DNA of 64,000 bases, from NCBI GenBank assembly GCA_026018925.1, contig JAKSZU010000002.1, forward strand, positions 12,273,662 to 12,337,661. Reading direction: 5' to 3'. Positions 55,711 through 64,000 of this stretch are shown one piece after another (positions within the stretch are counted from its first letter, which is position 1; each line of letters begins with the position of its first letter). The notes beneath the pieces were generated by a model. That model searched no databases and was not told where the DNA came from. It saw nothing but the letters and a program-made list of their open reading frames with translations. The translations under genes and the position numbers were made by a program. The stretch is from Tupaia tana. Lineage: Eukaryota > Chordata > Mammalia > Scandentia > Tupaiidae.

Positions 55711-56659
55711 CAGTGATTCATTATACAATAATACGTGTCCTCAGCCTGTGGAGGAATAAAGCTTCTTAAGGCCATTTTTTTTCCCCTCCATCTCCTGACT
55801 TGGATATGTAGGAAAGGCTTACCACACTGTCAAGTTCAGTCACCCAGTTGGGTCTGCCCTGTAATTCCTTCCATAATTTCCCATCATTAGTTGGCTATTT
55901 ATCGTAGCCAACTCCTTCAGAGTTCACTATGATCTAAATAATCAGTCCCTTCTCTATTAATACCAGTATTGAATTATGTATTCTTGCAACTGCATTGACC
56001 CAGGTTTTTCTCTGTAATAAATCGTGAAATGAACAGATCATTTCAGTTTATCCCCTGCACTTGAAGAAAACTGAACAGATAAATCGAAGTTATCTTCATC
56101 CTTTGATTCCATATGCACAGCGTTCATCGAAATTCAAATATAATAGCCTCTAGCTGGAAGATGAGACACCATGACACATCTGCTGAGACTGGCTACCCCA
56201 AACTGTGCCCTCTATAGATTCTAAGCAGTGATCCTGCGGAGAGCTGAGGAGACGCCCAGCCGCTATTTGCCATAGTCCGAATGGGCTTCTATATTTAAGG
56301 CTCTGCGGTGAGGAGCAATTTGCTCTGACACATGGGGACTCTGAAACCATAATAGCTATACTCATGAGATCTAAAGTTCAAACGCTTTCTATGATATTTA
56401 AGTATTCTGTATATTAACACATTACAACTTTTTATAAAAAGGATTCTTTTATGTTTTATCTACTATATAATACTTATGAAGATGCTTTAACCTCAGGAAT
56501 AAGAAACAAGTTAGAAGGGTCTGTTAACATAGGGGAACTTTTAAACCGATTGCATTAATAAGTAAAACTATTTAGAACATAGACAGCTGTCATTGTTTCC
56601 TAATATGGCAAAATCATGGCAATTGTTATAGATTTTGAATAAGACTTGCCTGAAACACT
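55711..56659. other. Unassigned sequence
   Basis: No gene or repeat recognised. Confidence 0.5.
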
Positions 56660-56800
56660 AGGCAAGTCTGACTCCAGTTCCCAGCCTGGCACCAGCACCG
56701 ACTGGCCATGAACAGCAGGCTGGTCGCTGCCTCTCTCAGCCTGTGGTGCCTTGGCTGTCACTGTCGTAAAAGGGGATCTACTATAGACACTAGTTCACAC
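56660..56800 (+). mobile_element. MIR fragment
   Basis: 'tctgactccagttcccagcc', 'cctctctcagcctgtggtgc' and 'tcgtaaaaggggatctacta' parallel the MIR core ('ctctctgtgcctcag...gtaaaatggggata'). Confidence 0.5.
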
Positions 56801-57426
56801 CACTGACACGAAAAACAAACGAGCATGGGTGGAAAAGTCCTTTGCAGGTAAGATGTGATACCGTCATCCAGTGAAAGGCCCATCCATGCTATGCTGGATC
56901 ACCGTTACTGTGACTATAATGTTGATTTGACCCCTCTCCCAAATCCCCAGTTACCCCCACTCTTAGTGCTAAACGTCAGGATGGTGTCTCCTGCTCTTGC
57001 CTTAAAGCAAGCCAGGCAATTTTTTTACTTGAAATCTTATGTCACTTTTGTCTTTAAAGTTGCTAGTCTTCCTTCTTGAGGTTCCCTTCCACCTGAATTC
57101 TTTCCCCCAGCATTGGATATTCCATTATTATCTACTTTATTCAGCTTTTTGGCATGTTTATGTTGTAGTAAGTCACTGTCTAAATAAAGAAGAGCTAATA
57201 AAGTACTTGGAACTCATCAGGTATTCTGCTTAGCACAGAACCTTAAGAATGGTGTTTGTGTGTGTGTCTGTATACTATGTGTGTATTTGTACACCGTGTA
57301 TGTGTAAATACACTGTTACAAAGAGAAATCTATTGAAGAACAGGAAAAATGACTGTATGAGTTCCTTTATTTAGGCAAAGAGGGTTAAATGAGCCCACAA
57401 GTTTCCTTTCTTTTCCTTTTCTTTCT
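56801..57426. other. Unassigned sequence
   Basis: Contains a short imperfect TG-rich patch (57,250-57,310). Nothing else recognised. Confidence 0.5.
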
Positions 57427-58215
57427 TATTTGACCACAATGAGGTACCACTTAACCCCAGTAAAGATGGCTTTAATCAAGAAAATAAAGAACTAGGGACC
57501 AGCAGTTAGCATAATGGCTATGTCGCTGGACTCCCACGTAGTTGACCACGGTTCAAGTCCCAGACCCGGTGGCTTAAACTCACACCAGGCGCGTGTGATT
57601 GTGTGCCCAGGATTCCAAGAGGAGAATGGAGGAGAAGGGATTGCGACGTGGCCATCCCCCCTGGGGGGTGATTTCTCGCTTTCTATCTCTCTCTCTCTCT
57701 CTCTCTGTCTTTCTGCCGAGCGCATGCGCCCTATAGCAAAAACCTCTCCAAAAAAAGAAAAAAAGAAAAGAAAAGAAAGAACCACAGGTGCAGGTCAGGC
57801 TGTGGTGAAAAGGGAAACTTCCTACACTGCTGGTGGGAATGTAAATTGGTACAGCCACTATGGAAATCAATATGGTTGTTCTTCAGAAACCTATAAATAA
57901 AATTGCCACTATGGAAAATAATGTGGAGGTTCTTCAAAACCTATACATAGAATTGACCCAGTAATCCCACTCCTTGGAATACACCCAAAGTATAGGAACA
58001 TACTCAGTCAGAAAAACACTTGCACATCTATGTGTATTGCAGCATTATTCACAATTGCTAAGACATAGAAATAATCCAAACGCCCAAGAATTGATGACTG
58101 AATTGAAAAATGTGGCACATATACACTATGGGATATTACTACGTCACAAAGAACAACAGCCTGTCATTTCATACAAAGTGGATGAATATAGATAATCTAA
58201 TGCTAAATCCCACAA
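57427..58215 (+). mobile_element. L1 ORF2 3' fragment with in-frame 51-bp duplication
   Basis: 'accacaatgaggtaccactt', 'gctggtgggaatgtaaattg', 'cagcattattcacaattgct' and 'atgggatattactacgtcac' are the forward ORF2 C-terminal region. A 51-bp segment starting 'ccactatggaaa' occurs twice (57,855-57,905 and 57,906-57,956). A SINE lies at 57495-57774. Confidence 0.85.
57495..57774 (+). mobile_element. SINE family A (young) in L1
   Basis: Forward copy 'gggaccagcagttagcataa' to 'ccctatagcaaaaacctctc' plus A/G tail. Target duplication aaagaac(t/c)a on either side (near 57487 and 57776). Confidence 0.93.
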
Positions 58216-58351
58216 GTTTCTTACAGTCAGGAGAGCCTTCCAGATTCCAGGGGAAAGGAAAGGAAAGGAAGCAAACTCCATGCTACAACTTCCCTTGGTC
58301 ATATTAATACCTCATCAAGATTATTTTCTAAATTATCTTCCAATCAGGTAT

Positions 58352-58598
58352 TTTTTTTTTCTATAGGGCACATGCACTCACCAGACAGACAGAGAGAAAC
58401 AGAGAGATAGAAAGAGAGAAATCACCCCCCAGGGGGGATGGCCACACTGCAATCCCTTCTCCTCCATTCTACTCTTGGGATCTTGGGCATGCACGCACAC
58501 ATGCCTGGTGTGAGTTTTAAGCCAATGGATCCGGGACGCAAACCACAGTCGACTACATGGGAGTCCAGGGACATAACCATTACGCTAACTGCTGGTCC
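58352..58598 (-). mobile_element. SINE family A (young)
   Basis: Reverse copy with a very short poly-T and loss of the first bases of the tail ('ttttttctatagggcacatg'). Target duplication ccaatcaggtat at 58340-58351 and 58599-58610 is perfect. Confidence 0.92.
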
Positions 58599-58610
58599 CC
58601 AATCAGGTAT

Positions 58611-59274
58611 CATTTTTCATTTGAAGTGTTAGCAGAACATTTCAGAGATGAATTTAGTCCAGGTAACTTCATAATTATAAAATAAAGGGAAAGGGTCCTG
58701 CTATTTTGCCAGAGATTGAAACTAAAGAGGAAGTTGGCTATGTACCCAGGAGCTCACATAGTGCTGGGGCACCAACGTAGGCACTGCCTCTCAATGCAAA
58801 CACAGAGCAGCTGCCACCTCTTTAATGATCATAGTGGTGCAGTGACGTGATAAGTAGCAAGCCATTTTCATTTTTTAAATTCTAAAAGGATTTTTTTTGC
58901 CAAAATAGAGAATATAATGCCAAAGTAATGTTTGCAAAATATAGCAGTATATATCAATGGGATTCAACCTTAAGGAAACTGAAACACAAAATTTTGGAAT
59001 TTAAAATTAATGTCATTGTTACCACACTCAGATTCTTTGATTGCATTTCTTTATAGCATTTAAGAAATTATAATCTCATCTACTTAATTAAAATGATTCA
59101 TCTTATAACCGGTTTTCTGCTGGAATGTATTGAATCTCTGTTATATACAATGGAAAATATGCACTATAGAAAGGTTCGTGAAATAGGAATATTAGTTGTT
59201 ACAAAGACTTTTCTGCTGTTTTCCTTCTTTTGGACATACATCCTTAAATAAGATGGTGACAATAATATCAATAA
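58611..59274. other. AT-rich unassigned sequence
   Basis: No element recognised. Confidence 0.5.
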
Positions 59275-59467
59275 TTTCTAACATGTATATAATGCTTACT
59301 GTTTCTAAGACCTTTATACTTAATCACTAACAGTCTTATCAGAGAGATATTATTACCTACAGATGACAAAACTGAGTCATAGACACTCTTTTTAGTTATG
59401 AGTGGAACTTGAATCTTGCAATTTGGCTCCAGAATCCGTATTCTGTCATTATCCTGTCAATTAGGCC
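59275..59467 (-). mobile_element. MIR element
   Basis: 'tgtatataatgcttactgtt', 'agagatattattacctacag', 'atgacaaaactgagtcatag' and 'ttggctccagaatccgtatt' follow the whole reverse strand of MIR. Confidence 0.8.
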
Positions 59468-60359
59468 TCAATAACAGTAGCTGTTTTGCCATGGCATACT
59501 ACAACTGAGTCTTACAGAAATGGTCTCTGTGGGATTCACGATCTGTTTTCTCACTTTGCTTAAAAACTTAGAGAAAACTGATAGATGTGGTGGAATTTCT
59601 AGGGTATCACTCTGACAATCTGAGCTGTCTTTGTTATGTTCTTCCTGCTTCTTACATGACCCACATTCAGCACAGTGTCTAGACACACAGTCCATGTGTG
59701 TCTAGACGCAGTCCACGCTGGTTGAAAGACTGAAGATACAGAAGCCAGCAAGCTATGGAAGGGATCCAGTTACCGTCATGTAAATTGCTGCCATGATCTA
59801 AGATTAATGATCTTAGTAATAATTAATATGCAATACTATATAAATATGCTCTGATATATGGCAAATGAGTAGAATGTATTTTAACTTGCAAAATTTAACA
59901 CGTCTTAAAATACAAGGTGTTATTACAATAGATACCAGAGAACTGTACAAAAAAAAAAAAAAAACTAAACATATGCTCTTTACTAACATTCACTTGCACA
60001 GGGTATCTGTTCTTTGAGTTTTCTTTTGTATTTTAAATGCAATGAAGTGTTTACAAAGCATAAAATGCTATGCTCATTTTTCATGTTTACTTCAGCTTTT
60101 CCATTTTTTCCCTCTCTGTACCATTTTCCGCTGAAGAGAAGTTTGCTGACATAGAGCATAATCATTTTTCTCTTAGTTACACAATGCTGCTCCACAGTTT
60201 TAATTTTTGTGTATTAAAAACTTGTTTAGTTTATCCTTCTTAATCACCTCAACATTTTAAAATTGATTTAGTTCTGGTTTTAGGACTAGGTGGCTCTAAA
60301 ATAAATCATTCCATTCAAATAAAATCTTTAGCAGCTCCTTCTCTTCCCCCCACCCCCAC
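59468..60359. other. AT-rich unassigned sequence
   Basis: A short direct repeat of 'cacagtccatg/cgcagtccac' with 'tgtctagac' occurs at about 59,676-59,718. Otherwise nothing recognised. Confidence 0.45.
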
Positions 60360-60960
60360 TTTCTTCCTTTCTTTTACAAATATTAGTAAAGTTCTGCTAT
60401 CCCGAGTACTGCAGCACAGAAACACAAATGTGAAGTTACACACCTGCCCCTTAGGAAGTCGCACCCAGTGAGAACGGCAGGATGTGTTGAGAGCACAGGA
60501 GGCGCAGGAGGCCAGGAAGGGCTGGGTCTCTGAGACGGGATTTGAAGCATGAGCAGGAATTTGTGGAAGGCCATGGCTGGGCAAGGGAGCCTGAACAGAT
60601 GTAGAGCATTAAGATGTGAAAAGGAAAAGGATGTGTTTGAGAAATTCTGAAACTAAGAGCAATTCATTGTAGTGAGAAATGGCAGCCAGGGGCACAAGAC
60701 AAGACCCGGAGAAGCATTTGGTTCCAGAACAAGCAAGGTAACATGTGTCATGTTTTAATAGAGAAGAAAAACTGTTTTGAGTTTTACCAAAATAACTTTG
60801 GAAACAGATCTAAGAGTGAATTTATGTTAAATAAGTGGGAGGTACAGAAGAGTCTGATCAGGCTAAGAACCGAGTGAGATTGTTTTATCTTGATAGAAAA
60901 ATGGTGAGAAGTTTTAGAGGTTCTCTAAGTAGCACTGACAGACTTTATAACGACTAGTGT
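60360..60960 (-). mobile_element. Probable L2 remnant
   Basis: Purine-rich text with 'ggaagggctgggtctctgag', 'gggatttgaagcatgagcag' and 'ggaatttgtggaaggccatg' resembles the reverse strand of L2 ('gtgacatttgagcaaagacc...'). Weak but better than chance by eye. Confidence 0.45.
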
Positions 60961-61754
60961 TAGGGCAAGAAAGGTAGCTGAAAATAACCTGCAAGTTTCT
61001 AAATTGAATGACTCCATTGGTGATGCTGCCAAGGAACACCAGAAGAAAAGCAAATCGAACACAAAGATGATTTACGTTTATAAATGTAGAGACTGGACAG
61101 TAATGAAGTACACACATTAACTTTTAAAGACATTGCCACTGAAATTCGGAATAAGGACCATACACTGTCTTTCATTTCTACTATGTAACATTGTTTTAGA
61201 GAATCTAATGTAGTAAGACAAGAAAATAAATACAACATAGGACAAATATTAAAAAGAAGAAGAATTTATTTTTTTGTGTGATTACATTATGGCAACAACA
61301 AAACCAAGGTATTCAATGAAATACTATTAGTTGAATAATAAATACTATTAGTGCACTAAATACAATTAGCACAACCAGTTGAAGATGAAAACAGGAGGAA
61401 AAATATCACAAAAATAATGAAACTGTTTAATTCCTCAGAAAAATATAGCATGAAAATCACACGCAAGACTTGAATACATTGGAAAATGTATTAAAAGAAA
61501 CATAAATATATTGGTATCCTGAAAAATACGTATACTATATAAATATCTAAATATAATATCTACTATATCTAATATCTACTATATAAATATCTAAAATTTG
61601 GTACAGTAGAAGGTACCTTAAACATAGACAAAATACAAAGGATAGACTCAAAATATTTTTAAATATTTGACAGACATATAATATCACTAATATATAAATA
61701 ATTCCTTTATGTTCATAATTTTTAAAAAAGAAATAGCACAAATACACATAGAAA
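60961..61754. other. AT-rich unassigned sequence
   Basis: Contains a low-complexity 'atatctactatat'-type stretch at 61,540-61,600. No element recognised. Confidence 0.5.
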
Positions 61755-62000
61755 AAAAAATTTTTTTTTAATTTGCCAGAGGGCATGTTCACTCTCTTGA
61801 GAATGAAAGAGGAAAAGTGAGAAACCACACCCATGGAGCATGGTCACGCTATGCTGCAATCCCTTTTCCTTCGCCTCTTCTTCCTTCCAGAGTATATGCA
61901 CACACACACACCCACACTGTGTTTTTGAACCCACCATGTCTGACACTTGAACAACCATGTGGGATCCAGCCACCGTAACCACCAGGCCACAAGCTGGCCA
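61755..62000 (-). mobile_element. SINE family A (old subtype)
   Basis: Reverse copy: 'taatttgccagagggcatgt', 'gctgcaatcccttttccttc', (ca)n at the 'gcacgcacac' site, head end 'caggccacaagctggcc'. Confidence 0.85.
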
Positions 62001-62348
62001 AACAGAAAATAGAAAAATAGAACAATTTTAACAGGCAATAGATAAATGAATGTAAATTATAATCTAAAATTAATTTTCTAAAGTAAAAGTTAAAGAACTG
62101 AAAATTAAAAATACCAGTGGGATAGCATTTTCTGTCATTAAATATGCAAAAATTTTAAAACTTCAATAATAAAATCCTAGCAGTGACTGGGTTGGTATTT
62201 GTCAGGTAAGTGCAGTATTGCCATTGAAGCACTCTCATTGCGCTTTGTAAATATTTGCTACCCAAAGTTTTTTTATTTTTGTTTTTTTAGAACTTCACTC
62301 CACTCTTCTCTGACTTGGCATACCCTTCTGATTCAAGATACAGCTATG
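62001..62348. other. AT-rich unassigned sequence
   Basis: No element recognised. Confidence 0.5.
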
Positions 62349-62492
62349 CATGTCTCTTGCTCCTACCTTACTTATTATCAAATATTTAGAATATGTCACT
62401 TGCTTCTACTGTGCTTATTATTAAATATTTAGAATATTTAATGCATGTCACTTGTTCCTACCTTGCTTATTATTAAATATTCAGAATATTAT
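62349..62492 (+). repeat. ~50-bp imperfect tandem triplication
   Basis: Three successive units of the form 'catgtc(t/a)cttg(c/t)tcctacctt', 'cttattat(c/t)aaatatt(t/c)aga' start near 62,349, 62,395 and 62,445. The unit is AT-rich and has diverged by a few bases per copy. Confidence 0.85.
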
Positions 62493-63491
62493 CCCTGCAT
62501 ATGGGTGTAGAAAAATGAAGACTTCTTTATACAGCAGGTAGGAATATAAATAGCTAAAAGTTATGAAAAGTTACATGACTATGTCTATTAAAATTCAGTA
62601 TCTGCTTTTTATAATTTCCCAAACCTACTTAAAAAAATCTATAAAAATAAAAGCACCATCATGTAATGAATGATATATGTTTAAAGATGTTAAAACAGCT
62701 TAATTTAAACAACATGAATGCTTAACAATTAGAAAATGCCTGAAGAAATTGTAATGTACTTCTATATATATATAATGGGATATTTTAGAGTTATTTAAAG
62801 AAATAAATTAGATTTATGTATAATAAGTTATAAAGACATCCATAGTGAATTGTTTAAAAATTAAAAAGGCAATTGTGTGGAGTGGTATGTACTTTTTGTT
62901 TAGAAGAATACCAATTTCATTTTAGAAAAAGAAGGCATTTCTGTTCATTTCTTTCTCTCACACTCATATACACACAAACAGATACATAAATATACGTACA
63001 CAGAGTGTAGGCATATTGTCTGTATAGTATGGGATTAAGCCTATGGACAAATGCACTCCCAGTTGTGGAAGAATAGGTAAAGAGGATATGTGCAGAGTAT
63101 TAGTTATTCTTTGTATAATTCTGTCTTGTTAGATTTATTTTAATAAGCATTTTATTTTTACCATTTCAGAAAAAGTAGAACTACAAGAAAAAGAGGAGTC
63201 TAGAAAGAGTTATTTATTCCCCAAAGTTGAAGCAAAATGGAAAATGGTGATTATAACAAATTAACCATGAGTGATATTATTTAGTAAAAAAAAAAAAAAA
63301 GAAGGAAAGTAATAAAATTATAGACTCATCAAATAATACAGTGTTTTTTCTAGAACATTAATTTTTAGCATCCTTAAGATTGGAGCACCCTTAGAAGAAT
63401 CGGATGAAACCCCTTTTTCAAAAAAAAAGTACCCCTATTCTCAAATTCATGAATTGTGCAGAATTCCATAGGTTTGAGAAACCCCTATTCT
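62493..63491. other. AT-rich unassigned sequence
   Basis: About 1 kb with no recognisable element. 'acccctattct' occurs at 63,431 and just before the L1 at 63,482. Confidence 0.5.
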
Positions 63492-64000
63492 TTTATTTTA
63501 TTATTTTATTTTATACATTCAATCATTGTACATCACTACAGCTTGTAAAATGAATAACTTCAACCAGTCCAATTGAAGATAACATACATGTTATCATCAA
63601 CAGATAATTGTCCATTTCTGTGTCCCATAAATGTCTTGCCTCTCTATTTTTCTCCTGGATTCCTTTCCTCATACTCTCCCCCTTCTCCTTCCCTCTCCCA
63701 CACTGTTTCTAGAGTTCATAACCATTTTCCATGCTTCTATATCCTCTAATCTTTCCGTTTCCACCAGAGCACAGACAATCAGTATATATTAAGTGGAGAC
63801 ATACATTGTCTCTCTTTCATAGCCTGGCTAGCTTCACTCAGCAATAAATCTTCCATATTCATTCACTACTATCAAATGCCAGGGTCTTGTTTTGCTGTTA
63901 GTGGTGTTTATTTGTTTGTTTTATGGCTGAGTAGTATTCCATAGAGTATATGTGCCATACTTTTTCAATCCATTCATCTGTTCTTAGACATTTGGGTTGG
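63492..64000 (-). mobile_element. L1 3' end, continues past right edge
   Basis: A T-rich start ('ttttattattttattttata') is the reverse of an A-rich tail. 'ccagtccaattgaagataac', 'acatgttatcatcaacagat', 'ttcatagcctggctagcttc' and 'tggctgagtagtattccata' match 1,105-1,800 in order, so it is the same L1 subfamily. The 5' end lies outside the window. Confidence 0.92.

Overview
The window is non-coding nuclear DNA from a placental mammal. I found no intact protein-coding gene, tRNA gene, rRNA gene or CRISPR array. Almost every recognisable segment is a transposable element, a processed pseudogene or a simple/tandem repeat. The long open frames are by-products of repeats.

Organism: L1, L2, MIR, MER5A-like, Tigger/MER2-like, Hsmar2-like mariner and MaLR-type LTR remnants fit a eutherian. 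The dominant young SINE is tRNA-derived: an A/B-box head of the form 'gggaccagcagttagcgtaa', a CT-rich body and a tail ending 'ccctatagcaaaaacctctc' plus oligo-A. I see no Alu/B1 (7SL), AfroSINE, carnivore SINEC, bat VES or rabbit C-repeat. A euarchontan lacking Alu, such as a colugo, is my weak best guess; this is inference only.

Layout: (1) 346-2031 is a full-length RPL21 processed pseudogene split by an L1 that itself carries a SINE, with target-site duplications (TSDs) readable at all three levels. (2) 3-34 kb is a mosaic of SINEs (family A young/CpG-rich, A old/CpG-decayed, A short; family B), L1 and L2 pieces, MIRs, a Tigger MITE and mariner MITEs. (3) 34.0-38.1 kb is an old L1 3' fragment interrupted by a 3.6 kb L1 copy that has a 5' UTR, ORF1 and only the first part of ORF2, bounded by a 19-bp imperfect duplication. 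(4) 42,574-43,324 is a 16-unit, 47-bp minisatellite with a six-unit higher-order repeat of exactly 281 bp. (5) 43-64 kb holds L2, two MaLR-like LTR remnants, more SINEs, MITEs and an L1 3' end running off the right edge.

There are no operons or gene partnerships. What ties the features together is insertion order: ancient L2/MIR/MaLR; then older L1, Tigger and mariner elements; then a near-palindromic ~75-80 bp mariner-like MITE; then the young SINE family, which interrupts L1, MaLR and MITE copies. Stretches with nothing recognisable are listed as such.
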